From assembly GCA_031374415.1 (NCBI GenBank), contig JANMGB010000334.1, positions 1 to 64,000 on the forward strand: a stretch of 64,000 bases of DNA, written 5' to 3'. Position 1 is the stretch's first letter, and every line of letters starts with the position of its first letter. Positions 16,003 to 25,058 of this stretch are shown one piece after another. Under the pieces are notes generated by a model that was not told the origin of the DNA, searched no databases, and worked only from the letters and a program-made list of their open reading frames with translations. Made by a program: the position numbers and the translations under genes. This DNA comes from CANHBY01 sp031374415. GTDB lineage: Bacteria; Pseudomonadota; Gammaproteobacteria; Burkholderiales; Burkholderiaceae_C.

Positions 16003-17532
16003 TCAAGGCGCTGCGTCACCGTCCGTGTGCTTGGCACCAAACAAGGCGGCCACCTTCCTCTTGGACTTGATGTTGGGCGACAGGCCAGAGCGAGCGCTTG
16101 ATGGCGTGGCCCCGTCCCAAGCGGGCTGTGCGTTGGGGCTGGCCACATAGGGTTGATCAAAAAACGGATCGCGCGCCCGCGAGCGAAAACTTGGCGTTGC
16201 AGGCGCCGACGGTGCAGGCACTGCCTTCACGCGCTCCGACGCTGAATCAGACCATTTCTCGGACTCACGCTCCGGGCGCCGCGGGCGCTCGGGGGCCATC
16301 AACAGGGGTTCGATCTCAATTTTCTTTTGAATGAGCTTTTCAATGTCGGCGGCCAAGCGCGCATCGTTGCGGTCACCCACGGTCACCAAGGTGAACGCCA
16401 GGCCCGAGGCGCCTGCACGGCCCGTGCGGCCAATGCGATGCACATAGTCTTCGGCATTGAAGGGCACATCAAAGTTGATCACAGCAGGCAGGTCCGCAAT
16501 GTCCAAGCCCCGCGCTGCCACATCGGTGGCCACCAGCACATCGACCTCACCACGCTTGAAAGCATCCAACGCTTTGAGACGCTCGTCTTGCGACTTGTCG
16601 CCATGCAGCGCATTGGTGCGCAAGCCATCACGCTCCAGCGAGCGGGCCAGTCGGGCACAACCGAGCTTGGAGTTCACAAACACGATGACTTGCGAAATTT
16701 GCCGCTCTTTCAGCAAGTGAACAACCGCGGCCCGCTTTTCATCCGTGGCGACACTGAAAAACCGCTGCTCAACGTTGGTGGCCGTGGCATTGGGACGCGC
16801 CACCTCGACCAACAAAGGGTTTTGCAGATAGCTCTCGGCCAAGCGTTTGATCTCAGGCGAAAACGTGGCGGAAAACAGCAGGGTCTGACGCTGCTTGGGC
16901 AGGTAGCTCAGGATGCGCTGAAGGTCAGGTAAAAAGCCGATATCGAGCATGCGATCAGCCTCGTCCAGCACCACATACTCGACCTGGTTGAGCACACACG
17001 ATTTGGCTTCAATGTGATCCAGCAGGCGGCCCGGCGTGGCAATCAATACCTCCACCCCCGCCTTCAATTCTGCAGTTTGGGGCTTCATGTCCATGCCCCC
17101 GAACACCACGGCGGCCCGCAGCTTGGTGTGCTGAGAATAGGTGGACACGCTCTTGGCCACTTGCACCGCCAACTCTCGGGTGGGCGCCAACACCAAGGCA
17201 CGAACCGGATGGCGCGCTGGCGAGGCACTGGCGTTTTCATGCGCCAGCATCTTTTGCAACAACGGGATGGAAAACGCTGCCGTTTTGCCCGTCCCCGTTT
17301 GGGCGGCCCCCATCACATCGCGCCCGGCCAACACCAAGGGAATGGCCTTGGCTTGGATCGGCGTCATGGTCTCGTAGCCCGAGTCGGCCACGGCACGCAA
17401 CAACTTCGGGTCCAGCGGCAAGGTATCAAAACGCATGCCTTCAACTGGCACAGGCACAAGCTCAGGCTCAGGCAGCACAGGTGACAGGGAAAGTGTACTG
17501 AGCGCCTCAGGCGCGGAATTCGGTTCAATCAT
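16003..17532 (-). CDS. rhlE: DEAD-box RNA helicase, RhlE-like
   Basis: A 509-aa ATP-dependent RNA helicase with a Q motif (TPIQAKAIP), motif I AQTGTGKT, motif II DEAD in VLDEADRM, motif III SAT and motif VI HRIGRTGR, in order across residues about 40-400. The C-terminal extension of roughly 100 residues is low-complexity and Pro/Arg/Ser-rich, typical of proteobacterial RhlE/DbpA-like proteins and probably RNA-binding. It is divergently transcribed from the glycan locus starting at 17656, sharing a 123-bp intergenic region. It is a housekeeping role in RNA folding/ribosome assembly or cold adaptation. Confidence 0.93.
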   Translation of the reverse strand: MIEPNSAPEALSTLSLSPVLPEPELVPVPVEGMRFDTLPLDPKLLRAVADSGYETMTPIQAKAIPLVLAGRDVMGAAQTGTGKTAAFSIPLLQKMLAHENASASPARHPVRALVLAPTRELAVQVAKSVSTYSQHTKLRAAVVFGGMDMKPQTAELKAGVEVLIATPGRLLDHIEAKSCVLNQVEYVVLDEADRMLDIGFLPDLQRILSYLPKQRQTLLFSATFSPEIKRLAESYLQNPLLVEVARPNATATNVEQRFFSVATDEKRAAVVHLLKERQISQVIVFVNSKLGCARLARSLERDGLRTNALHGDKSQDERLKALDAFKRGEVDVLVATDVAARGLDIADLPAVINFDVPFNAEDYVHRIGRTGRAGASGLAFTLVTVGDRNDARLAADIEKLIQKKIEIEPLLMAPERPRRPERESEKWSDSASERVKAVPAPSAPATPSFRSRARDPFFDQPYVASPNAQPAWDGATPSSARSGLSPNIKSKRKVAALFGAKHTDGDAAP

Positions 17533-17567
17533 CCGCCGATTATCACCCCCTGGGCACCATGACGCTA

Positions 17568-17586
17568 TATTTCACATCACGAAATA
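17568..17586. promoter_or_regulatory. Inverted repeat, candidate operator between helicase and rfb operon
   Basis: TATTTC (17568-17573) and GAAATA (17581-17586) form a perfect 6-bp dyad with a 7-base spacer in the 123-bp divergent intergenic region. Such a dyad is the size of a dimeric repressor site, and it sits about 70 bases before the rfbB start. A TAGAAT downstream of it could be a -10 element. No regulator is identified. Confidence 0.3.
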
Positions 17587-17655
17587 CCGACGACTCCGGT
17601 TCAAGCCGTAGAATTGACCTTTCGCCGTGTATGTCGGCAGCCCTCCTTACACACC

Positions 17656-18723
17656 ATGATCCTCGTTACTGGCGGTGCCGGCTTCATCGGCGCAAATTTT
17701 GTTCTTGATTGGTTGGCTACGCCGTCCGCGGAGCCAGTTCTGAACCTGGATGCGCTGACGTACGCAGGCAACTTGGAGAGCCTGAAGTCCCTGGCCAGCG
17801 ACCCGCGCCATGTGTTCGTTCAGGGCGACATCTGTGACCGAGCCTTGCTGGACCGCTTGCTTGCAGAGCACCGACCCCGCGCCATCGTTCACTTTGCGGC
17901 GGAAAGCCACGTCGACCGCAGCATTCACGGCCCCGGCAGTTTTGTGCGCACCAACGTGGGGGGCACCTTCACCCTGTTGGAAGCAGCCCGTGCGTTCTGG
18001 GCGCCGTTGCCCGCAGCCGAAAAAGCCGCCTTCCGGTTCCACCATGTGTCCACGGACGAAGTCTATGGCTCACTTGGGCCGAGCGACCCGCCCTTCACCG
18101 AAACCCATTTGTACGAGCCCAACTCGCCCTACTCGGCCAGCAAGGCCGCCAGCGATCACCTGGTGCGTGCCTGGCACCACACCTATGGCCTGCCCGTGGT
18201 GACAACCAACTGCAGCAACAATTACGGCCCCTATCACTTCCCCGAGAAGTTAATCCCACTGATGATCGTGAACGCCTTGAGTGGCAAACCGCTGCCGGTG
18301 TACGGCGACGGTCAGCAAGTGCGCGATTGGCTGTACGTGAAGGATCATTGCAGCGCGATCCGTGAGGTCTTGGCGCGTGGCACCTTGGGTGAAACGTACA
18401 ACGTGGGCGGCTGGAACGAGAAGCCCAATCTGGACATCGTTCGCACCGTCTGCGCCCTTCTCGATGAAATGAAACCCGACCCTGCTGGCAGCTATTCGCG
18501 GCTCATCAGCTTTGTCACTGATCGCCCGGGCCATGACAGACGCTACGCCATCGACGCCCGCAAGTTGGAGCGCGAGTTAGGTTGGAAGCCGGCCGAGACC
18601 TTCGAGACCGGCATCCGAAAGACCGTGCGCTGGTACCTCGACAACACCGAGTGGGTCGCCCATGTGCAAAGCGGCACTTACCGTGACTGGGTCGACACCA
18701 ACTACAGCCAACGGGGTGCGTGA
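17656..18723 (+). CDS. rfbB: dTDP-glucose 4,6-dehydratase
   Basis: A 355-aa short-chain dehydrogenase. ATG 17656 gives the exact family N-terminus MILVTGGAGFIGANFV. The NAD-binding GGAGFIG, the STDEVYG segment, the catalytic YSASK and NNYGPYHFPEKLIPL are all present. It converts dTDP-glucose to dTDP-4-keto-6-deoxyglucose, step 2 of dTDP-L-rhamnose synthesis. It is the first gene of an rfbBDAC operon, and its stop overlaps the rfbD start. It opens the + strand surface-glycan locus. Confidence 0.97.
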   Translation: MILVTGGAGFIGANFVLDWLATPSAEPVLNLDALTYAGNLESLKSLASDPRHVFVQGDICDRALLDRLLAEHRPRAIVHFAAESHVDRSIHGPGSFVRTNVGGTFTLLEAARAFWAPLPAAEKAAFRFHHVSTDEVYGSLGPSDPPFTETHLYEPNSPYSASKAASDHLVRAWHHTYGLPVVTTNCSNNYGPYHFPEKLIPLMIVNALSGKPLPVYGDGQQVRDWLYVKDHCSAIREVLARGTLGETYNVGGWNEKPNLDIVRTVCALLDEMKPDPAGSYSRLISFVTDRPGHDRRYAIDARKLERELGWKPAETFETGIRKTVRWYLDNTEWVAHVQSGTYRDWVDTNYSQRGA

Positions 18724-19619
18724 TGAAGATTTTGTTGTTGGGCAAGAACGGCCAAGTCGGCTGGGAGCTGCAGCGCGCTCTCGCCCCTTTGGGCCAGTTG
18801 GTCGCACTGGACTTCGATACACCGGGTGAGCTGAAGGCCGACTTCTCCAAGCCGGACACCTTGGCGGCCACCGTGCGCGCCGTGGCGCCAGACATCATCG
18901 TGAATGCCTCTGCACACACGGCTGTCGACAAGGCCGAAACTGAGCCCGACCTGGCGCGTTTGATCAATGCCAGCGCGCCAGCGGTGCTGGCACGAGAAGC
19001 CGCAGCACGGCAAGCCTGGCTGGTCCACTACAGCACCGACTACGTTTTCAATGGTGAAGGGCAAACGCCGTGGCTGGAAGACGATGCCACAGGGCCGCTG
19101 AGCGTGTACGGCCAAACCAAGTTGGAAGGTGAAAACCTGATCCGTGAAAGCGGTTGCCGCCACCTCATTTTGCGAACCAGCTGGGTGTATGGCGCGCGCG
19201 GAGCCAACTTTGCCAAGACCATGTTGCGCCTGGCCAAGGAACGTGACCAGCTGACCGTGATCAACGACCAGGTGGGCGCCCCCACAGGCGCGGACTTGCT
19301 GGCCGACCTGACGGCCCACATGCTGCGCACTGCGGCACACCGGCCCGAGGTTCAAGGCACCTACCACGCGGTCGCCGCAGGACAAACCACTTGGCACGCC
19401 TATGCCCAACACGTGATTGAGTGGGCGCGGGCGGGCGGTCAGCCGATTCGCGTGACGTCAGACGCCGTGTTGCCTGTGCCCACCAGCAACTTCCCCACCC
19501 CCGCGCAGCGTCCCCTGAACTCCCGCCTCAACACCCAAAAGTTGCGTGACACCTTCCAGCTGACACTGCCAGAGTGGCAACTGGGGGTTGACCGCATGCT
19601 GCAGGAATTTTTAGGCTGA
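18723..19619 (+). CDS. rfbD: dTDP-4-dehydrorhamnose reductase
   Basis: A 298-aa NADPH-dependent reductase with GKNGQVGWEL at the N-terminus, a YSTDYVFNG segment, the catalytic YGQTK and the RTSWVYG motif. ATG 18723 overlaps the rfbB stop (TGATG); a GTG three bases earlier is possible. It reduces dTDP-4-keto-L-rhamnose to dTDP-L-rhamnose, the final step of the pathway. Its position between rfbB and rfbA is the usual betaproteobacterial order. Confidence 0.96.
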   Translation: MKILLLGKNGQVGWELQRALAPLGQLVALDFDTPGELKADFSKPDTLAATVRAVAPDIIVNASAHTAVDKAETEPDLARLINASAPAVLAREAAARQAWLVHYSTDYVFNGEGQTPWLEDDATGPLSVYGQTKLEGENLIRESGCRHLILRTSWVYGARGANFAKTMLRLAKERDQLTVINDQVGAPTGADLLADLTAHMLRTAAHRPEVQGTYHAVAAGQTTWHAYAQHVIEWARAGGQPIRVTSDAVLPVPTSNFPTPAQRPLNSRLNTQKLRDTFQLTLPEWQLGVDRMLQEFLG

Positions 19620-19650
19620 CGCCCCAGTCCATACCAACCAGGGAAACCAC

Positions 19651-20538
19651 ATGACCCATGCACGCAAAGGCATCCTATTGGCGGGCGGATCCGGCACCCG
19701 GCTGCACCCCGCCACCTTGGCCATCAGCAAGCAATTGCTGCCGGTGTACGACAAGCCCATGGTGTACTACCCCTTGGCCACGTTGATGCTGGCCGGCATA
19801 CGCGACATTCTGTTGATCAGCACGCCGCAAGACACGCCGCGCTTTCAAGCCCTGTTGGGCGACGGAACCCAGTGGGGGGTCAACATCAGCTACTGCATTC
19901 AACCCAGCCCGGACGGCTTGGCTCAAGCCTTTATTTTGGGCAAATCGTTCGTCGACACCAAGCCCAGCGCGCTGGTGTTGGGTGACAACATTTTTTATGG
20001 CCATGACTTCCAGGGTCTCTTGCAAAGTGCCGATGCACAAAAGGTAGGTGCCTCGGTGTTTGCCTACCACGTGCATGACCCCGAGCGTTATGGCGTGGTT
20101 GATTTTGATGCCCAGAAAAAAGCCCTCAGCATCGAAGAAAAGCCAAAGTCACCCAAGAGCAACTACGCCGTGACGGGTTTGTATTTTTATGACGAGCAAG
20201 TGTGCGACATCGCGGCCAGCATCAAGCCCTCACACCGGGGCGAGCTGGAGATCACGGATGTCAATGCACGCTACTTGGCGCAAGGCCAACTGAACGTGGC
20301 CATCATGGGGCGCGGCTACGCCTGGCTGGACACCGGCACCCATGACAGCCTGCTCGAAGCGGGGCAGTTCATCGCCACACTGGAAAAGCGCCAGGGCTTG
20401 AAGGTGGCGTGCCCGGAAGAAATCGCCTTTCGCTCGGGTTGGATCGGCAGCGAGCAGCTTGAAAAGCTGGCGACCCCCATGCTCAAGAACGGGTACGGCC
20501 AGTACCTCATGCAAATTGTAAAAACACAGGTGTTTTGA
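19651..20538 (+). CDS. rfbA: Glucose-1-phosphate thymidylyltransferase
   Basis: A 295-aa nucleotidyltransferase with LLAGGSGTRLHPAT, the conserved KQLLPVYDKPMVYYPL, GDNIFYG and the EEKPKSPKSNYAV segment. It joins dTTP and glucose-1-phosphate to dTDP-glucose, the first committed step to dTDP-L-rhamnose, and is usually inhibited by the end product. A GGGAAA precedes the ATG. Its stop overlaps the rfbC start. Confidence 0.97.
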   Translation: MTHARKGILLAGGSGTRLHPATLAISKQLLPVYDKPMVYYPLATLMLAGIRDILLISTPQDTPRFQALLGDGTQWGVNISYCIQPSPDGLAQAFILGKSFVDTKPSALVLGDNIFYGHDFQGLLQSADAQKVGASVFAYHVHDPERYGVVDFDAQKKALSIEEKPKSPKSNYAVTGLYFYDEQVCDIAASIKPSHRGELEITDVNARYLAQGQLNVAIMGRGYAWLDTGTHDSLLEAGQFIATLEKRQGLKVACPEEIAFRSGWIGSEQLEKLATPMLKNGYGQYLMQIVKTQVF

Positions 20539-21074
20539 TGAACGTTGTACGCACTGCCATTGAAGGCGTTTTGATTCTGGAGCCCAAGGTATTTGGCGAC
20601 CAGCGCGGGTTTTTTCTTGAAAGCTTCAATCAAGAAAAGTTCGACCAAGCGGTGGGGTACAAGGTGGACTTTGTGCAAGACAACCACTCGCGCTCCGCCA
20701 AGGGTGTATTGCGCGGCCTGCACTTCCAAAAGCCACCCCATGCCCAAGGCAAGCTGGTGCGCGTGACCCAAGGCAGCGTGTTTGATGTGGCGGTCGACAT
20801 TCGCGCCGAAAGCCCGACGTATGGTCAGTGGGTGGGGGTCGAGCTGACGGGCGACAACCACAAACAGCTGTGGATCCCTGCGGGCCTGGCCCATGGTTTT
20901 TTGGTCACCAGCGACAGCGCCGACTTTTTGTACAAGACCACCGACTACTACGCCCCGCAGTGCGAGGGCGCGGTGCGTTGGGATGATCCGGATCTGGGGA
21001 TTGCGTGGCCGTTGGATGGGATCGTGCCTGCGTTGTCAGCAAAAGACGCGCAAGCGCCCCATTTCATTGAGTAA
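20538..21074 (+). CDS. rfbC: dTDP-4-dehydrorhamnose 3,5-epimerase
   Basis: A 178-aa cupin epimerase with the family signatures EPKVFGDQRGFFLESF, the catalytic His in VLRGLHFQ, and IPAGLAHGFLV. ATG 20538 overlaps the rfbA stop. It epimerises dTDP-4-keto-6-deoxyglucose at C3 and C5. It completes the rfbBDAC set. About 90 bases with a T7 tract separate it from the nonulosonic acid genes, which may have their own promoter. Confidence 0.97.
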   Translation: MNVVRTAIEGVLILEPKVFGDQRGFFLESFNQEKFDQAVGYKVDFVQDNHSRSAKGVLRGLHFQKPPHAQGKLVRVTQGSVFDVAVDIRAESPTYGQWVGVELTGDNHKQLWIPAGLAHGFLVTSDSADFLYKTTDYYAPQCEGAVRWDDPDLGIAWPLDGIVPALSAKDAQAPHFIE

Positions 21075-21165
21075 TTGGTTATCCTCTCGACCTCCGCGGT
21101 GTTCTTTTTTTAAGCAGTAGGGAAGCAGCCACCTCCTATAACGCCGTATCGTTTTTCGCACCTTC

Positions 21166-22188
21166 ATGAAGCTACATGGCAAGCGAGTCTTGGTCACAGG
21201 GGCAGATGGTTTTATCGGATCTCACCTCACTGAGCATCTGGTGCGGATGGGGCACGATGTCAGGGCCTTTGTCTATTACAACAGCTTCAATTCTTGGGGT
21301 TGGCTGGACTCAGCCGACTCAGACGTCAAATCACAACTAGACGTGTTCGCTGGTGACATCCGCGACCCCCACGGCGTGCGGACTGCCATGCAAGGCTGTG
21401 AAGTGGTGTTTCACCTCGCTGCGCTGATTGCAATTCCCTACTCCTACCATTCACCCGACACCTACGTTGACACCAACGTCAAGGGCACTTTGAATGTGGT
21501 GCAAGCCGCTCGCGAGTTAGGGGTTGAACGGGTGGTTCATACCTCGACCAGCGAGGTCTATGGCACGGCCCGTTTCGTGCCCATCACCGAAGCACACCCT
21601 CTGCAAGGCCAGTCGCCTTATTCGGCCAGCAAGATCGGTGCGGATCAGCTAGCGCTGAGTTTTTTTCACTCGTTCAACACGCCGGTCAGCGTGATTCGGC
21701 CGTTCAATACCTACGGCCCGCGTCAGTCCGCCCGTGCCGTCATTCCAACCATCATCAGCCAGATTGCCTGCGGCGCGCGTCAAATCAAGTTGGGCGCCTT
21801 GCACCCTACGCGGGACTTTAATTTTGTGGAGGACACGGTACGTGGGTTTGTCGCTCTGGCTGAATGCGATGCCGCACTGGGGCGGGTCGTCAATGTGGGC
21901 AGTAATTTTGAAATCTCCGTGGGGGACACGGCTCGCTTGATCGCTGAATTGATGCAGGCGCGTTCGGGCCATGCTGTCGAGTTCACCAGCGACGCACAGC
22001 GCCTTCGTCCCGCCGGCAGCGAGGTCGAGCGCCTGTGGGCAGACAACGCTTTGATGGCCGAGTTGACCCGTTGGACGCCTCAGTATGGTGGCGTTGAGGG
22101 CCTGCGCTTGGGTCTGCAAAAAACCATCGACTGGTTCGCTAGCCCGCTTCATCTACAACGCTACAAAGCAGGGCAGTACAACATCTGA
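21166..22188 (+). CDS. legB: NAD-dependent sugar-nucleotide 4,6-dehydratase, LegB-like
   Basis: A 340-aa extended SDR: VTGADGFIGSHLTEHL, STSEVYG, the catalytic YSASK and RPFNTYGPRQSARAVIP. This last stretch and the overall length are typical of LegB, which turns GDP- (or UDP-) GlcNAc into the 4-keto-6-deoxy intermediate of legionaminic acid. The next gene encodes a LegC-type aminotransferase, and LegG-, LegI- and LegF-like enzymes lie downstream, so the pathway assignment is well supported. The nucleotide preference (GDP or UDP) is not visible, though a PtmE-like gene at 34547 suggests GDP. Confidence 0.87.
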   Translation: MKLHGKRVLVTGADGFIGSHLTEHLVRMGHDVRAFVYYNSFNSWGWLDSADSDVKSQLDVFAGDIRDPHGVRTAMQGCEVVFHLAALIAIPYSYHSPDTYVDTNVKGTLNVVQAARELGVERVVHTSTSEVYGTARFVPITEAHPLQGQSPYSASKIGADQLALSFFHSFNTPVSVIRPFNTYGPRQSARAVIPTIISQIACGARQIKLGALHPTRDFNFVEDTVRGFVALAECDAALGRVVNVGSNFEISVGDTARLIAELMQARSGHAVEFTSDAQRLRPAGSEVERLWADNALMAELTRWTPQYGGVEGLRLGLQKTIDWFASPLHLQRYKAGQYNI

Positions 22189-22233
22189 GTCTCTGAATCC
22201 ACGCCTCCCTTGCGACCTCGCCTCCCAAATCCG

Positions 22234-23427
22234 ATGAACCCACCGATTGACGCCCCCGGCGAATGGATCACGCAAGTCTTAGTTGCTGTGGGGGACGTAC
22301 TGGGCCCCGTGGGTCAGCAGCTGGCTCTGCATGAGCCCGAGTTTCAGGGGCGCGAATGGGAGTACGTCAAAGAGTGCATTGACACCGGCTGGGTGTCTTC
22401 GGTGGGCAGCTATGTGGATCGGTTTGAACGCGATTTGGCATCGTTCACCGGGGTGCGCCATGCCGTGGCCACGTCCAATGGCACCTCGGCCTTGCACATC
22501 TGCTTGCTTCTGGCTGGAGTGCAGCGCGGCGACGAAGTGCTGCTGCCCAGCCTGACCTTCATTGCCACCGCCAATGCGGTGAGCTACGCAGGGGCCCAAC
22601 CCCATTTTGTGGACTCGGAAGCGATCTCCTTGGGTGTCGATGCGCACAAACTGGATGCCTACCTCCAGGAAATCGCTGAAGTTCGCCAGGGGCTGTGCGT
22701 GAACCGCCGCACGGGGGCGGTTCTTCGCGCCTTGGTCGTGATGCATGTGTTTGGCCACCCCTCAGATTTGGAGGCGCTGGGCGCGCTGGCTGAACGTTGG
22801 CGTCTGGTGCTGGTGGAGGATGCCGCAGAGTCTTTGGGTTCGTTGTACCAGGGGCAGCACACGGGACACACAGGGCGCCTGGCGGCCTTGAGTTTCAATG
22901 GCAACAAAGTGGTCACCACCGGCGGCGGTGGCGCCATATTGACCAACCACCCCGCGTTGGGACAACGGGCCAAACACCTCACCACCACCGCACGGGTAGC
23001 ACACCGTTGGACTCTGTTGCACGATGAGGTGGGCTACAACTACCGCTTGCCCAACCTGAATGCGGCTTTGGGTTGCGCCCAACTGGAGCGCTTGCCCGAC
23101 ATGCTGGTGCGTAAGCGCGCCTTGGCTGAACGCTATGCCCAGGCCTTGGCCCGCGTGCCGGGCTTGAGTTTTCTTAAAGAGCCGCCTGGCACACACAGCA
23201 ACTATTGGCTCAATGCGATGGTGTTGGATGCCCAGCACCAGGATCAACGGGATCAGTTGTTGAGCGTGTTGAACGATGCGGGCTACATGTCACGCCCGCT
23301 ATGGGCACTGATGCACAGCTTGCCGATGTACCAAAACGCACCGTGCATGGACCTGAGCATGGCCACTCAGTTGGAGGCGCGTGTGATCAACCTGCCCAGC
23401 TCAGCCAAGCTGGGTGCCTTGTCATGA
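22234..23427 (+). CDS. legC: LegC-family sugar-nucleotide aminotransferase
   Basis: A 397-aa PLP-dependent enzyme of the DegT/DnrJ/EryC1 family. ATG 22234 was chosen; the open frame reaches further upstream without family residues. SNGTSALHICLLLAGV, VEDAAESLGS and the Schiff-base Lys in FNGNKVVTTGGGG are clear. The extended N-terminus before the catalytic core is typical of LegC proteins, which install the 4-amino group on the 4-keto-6-deoxy product of LegB. It lies 45 bases after legB. Confidence 0.88.
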   Translation: MNPPIDAPGEWITQVLVAVGDVLGPVGQQLALHEPEFQGREWEYVKECIDTGWVSSVGSYVDRFERDLASFTGVRHAVATSNGTSALHICLLLAGVQRGDEVLLPSLTFIATANAVSYAGAQPHFVDSEAISLGVDAHKLDAYLQEIAEVRQGLCVNRRTGAVLRALVVMHVFGHPSDLEALGALAERWRLVLVEDAAESLGSLYQGQHTGHTGRLAALSFNGNKVVTTGGGGAILTNHPALGQRAKHLTTTARVAHRWTLLHDEVGYNYRLPNLNAALGCAQLERLPDMLVRKRALAERYAQALARVPGLSFLKEPPGTHSNYWLNAMVLDAQHQDQRDQLLSVLNDAGYMSRPLWALMHSLPMYQNAPCMDLSMATQLEARVINLPSSAKLGALS

Positions 23428-23524
23428 ACGGCGGAACCATTGGCAGCACTGCGCGCCCACGTTGCCTGCGGGCCCTCAAGTCGTCATACCGTCATAACGT
23501 CTTCAACCCTGGACAGATTCGCCT

Positions 23525-24178
23525 ATGAACGACCATGACAAACAGACGCGAATCGACATCATTGACTATGGAATGGGCAATTTGCAGTCGGTTCGCAACG
23601 CCCTGGAGCGCTTGGGCTGCGAGGTCAGGGTGTCGGATCAAGCGGATGATCTCCAACAAGCCGACGCGCTGATATTGCCCGGAGTGGGTGCCTTCGGTGA
23701 GGCCATGACGAACCTTCGTCGCCTGGGCCTGGTGGAGGCACTGCGCCGCACCGTGCTGGAGGAGCGCAAACCTCTGTTGGGTATTTGCTTGGGCATGCAG
23801 TTGCTGGCGGATGTCTCCGAAGAGCGGGGACAGCATGAGGGCTTGTCTTTGATTCCGGGGCAGGTGAAAGCGATTCCCGCGCGTGCGGATTTGCGTTTGC
23901 CGCACATGGGTTGGAATGGAATTGCCATTCGCCAAAATGCGCCCTTGTTTGCAGGGATCCCGGAAGGTGGCGCTTTTTATTTCGTGCACTCCTACCACTT
24001 CCAGTGTGAGGCCGCCCATGTGGCTGCCGTCACCGACTACGGCACTGACATCACGGCGGCTGTTCAACGTGATCATATTTTTGGCGTGCAGTTTCACCCG
24101 GAACGAAGTCAGCGAAAGGGTCAACGCCTGTTGAAAAATTTTGTTGAGTTTGTGGGCTCACGCATCGCACACGGGTGA
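23525..24178 (+). CDS. wbuY: HisH-like glutamine amidotransferase of glycan amidine synthesis (WbuY-like)
   Basis: A 217-aa class I glutaminase. The catalytic triad is intact: Cys88 in GICLGMQ, with His191 and Glu193 in FHPE; PGVGAF is also present. It resembles HisH of histidine synthesis, but it is followed by a HisF-like gene and two WbpG-like amidotransferases inside a sugar locus and no other his gene is present. As in the HisH2/HisF2/WbpG systems of Pseudomonas O-antigen and Legionella/Campylobacter legionaminic acid, it should release ammonia from glutamine to build an acetamidino (amidine) group. Confidence 0.88.
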   Translation: MNDHDKQTRIDIIDYGMGNLQSVRNALERLGCEVRVSDQADDLQQADALILPGVGAFGEAMTNLRRLGLVEALRRTVLEERKPLLGICLGMQLLADVSEERGQHEGLSLIPGQVKAIPARADLRLPHMGWNGIAIRQNAPLFAGIPEGGAFYFVHSYHFQCEAAHVAAVTDYGTDITAAVQRDHIFGVQFHPERSQRKGQRLLKNFVEFVGSRIAHG

Positions 24179-24185
24179 TCGCATC

Positions 24186-25058
24186 ATGCTGAAAAAACGA
24201 CTGGTGGCTTGCCTGTTGATTCGTGACGGGCTGATTGTTCAAAGTGTTGGCTTCGAGCGCTATCTTCCTATCGGGAAGCCGCGTTTTCCGATTGAGTTTG
24301 TGGTCAAGTGGGACGTCGATGAGATCGTTTTGCTGGACATGAGCGCCACAGCCCAGCACCGCGCCCCGGACACCGAGGTGTTGGCCTTGTTGTCGCGGTC
24401 ATGCTTTGTGCCCTTGACGGTGGGCGGGGGCATCAAGTCAGTGGACGACGTTCGGCGCATCATTCGCGCCGGTGCTGACAAGGCCGCCATCAACGCCCTC
24501 GCCATCAAACGACCGGAGTTGATCTCGGAGCTGGCAGACGTGTTCGGAACTCAGTGTGTGGTGGTGTCTATGGACTGTCGTCAGGAAAGCGATGGGCGCT
24601 ATCAGGTCTACACCCACTCAGGCACGCAAGCCACGGGCTTGTCGCCTGACGAGTGGGCCAGTCGCGCGGAACAGCTGGGCGCAGGCGAAATCTTCCTCAA
24701 CTCGATTGACCGCGATGGCTCCAAGCGGGGTTATGACGTGGCGCTGATCCGCCAGGTCACCGCTGCGGTGAAAGTGCCGGTGGTGGCCTGTGGGGGCGTG
24801 GGCAACTACTCGCACTTTGCACCAGGGATTTTGCAAGGCGGCGCCTCGGCTGTGGCGGCAGCCAATATTTTCCATTTCATCGAGCACAGCACGATTGTCG
24901 CCAAGGCGCACTTGCTTCAGGCCGGCATCGATGTTCGGCTGGACAGCGAGGCCACGTATGACGGTCGCGAGTTTGATGAGCATGGCCGCTTGATCATGTT
25001 GTCGAGTGCCCGGCTGTCAGGGATCGAGTTCAAGCGCGGCGTGAGGGAGTCTCTATGA
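24186..25058 (+). CDS. wbuZ: HisF-like ammonia-channel partner of glycan amidine synthesis (WbuZ-like)
   Basis: A 290-aa (beta/alpha)8 barrel; start ATG 24186. The HisF fold is clear (VPLTVGGGIKSVDDVRRIIRAGADKAAINALA, VVACGGVGN). However, the catalytic Asp11 of true HisF is Leu here (ACLLIRDG instead of ACLDVKDG) and the following Lys is Gln. The second catalytic Asp (SMD) is kept. It is also longer than HisF (about 250 aa) at the C-terminus. This supports a role in passing ammonia from the HisH-like partner to the amidotransferases rather than cyclising imidazole glycerol phosphate. Its stop overlaps the next start. Confidence 0.88.
   Translation: MLKKRLVACLLIRDGLIVQSVGFERYLPIGKPRFPIEFVVKWDVDEIVLLDMSATAQHRAPDTEVLALLSRSCFVPLTVGGGIKSVDDVRRIIRAGADKAAINALAIKRPELISELADVFGTQCVVVSMDCRQESDGRYQVYTHSGTQATGLSPDEWASRAEQLGAGEIFLNSIDRDGSKRGYDVALIRQVTAAVKVPVVACGGVGNYSHFAPGILQGGASAVAAANIFHFIEHSTIVAKAHLLQAGIDVRLDSEATYDGREFDEHGRLIMLSSARLSGIEFKRGVRESL

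Noticed and set aside
23525..25058. HisH and HisF as histidine biosynthesis genes
   Set aside because: No other his genes are near; the HisF-like protein has Leu instead of Asp11, and both are followed by WbpG-like amidotransferases in a sugar locus.
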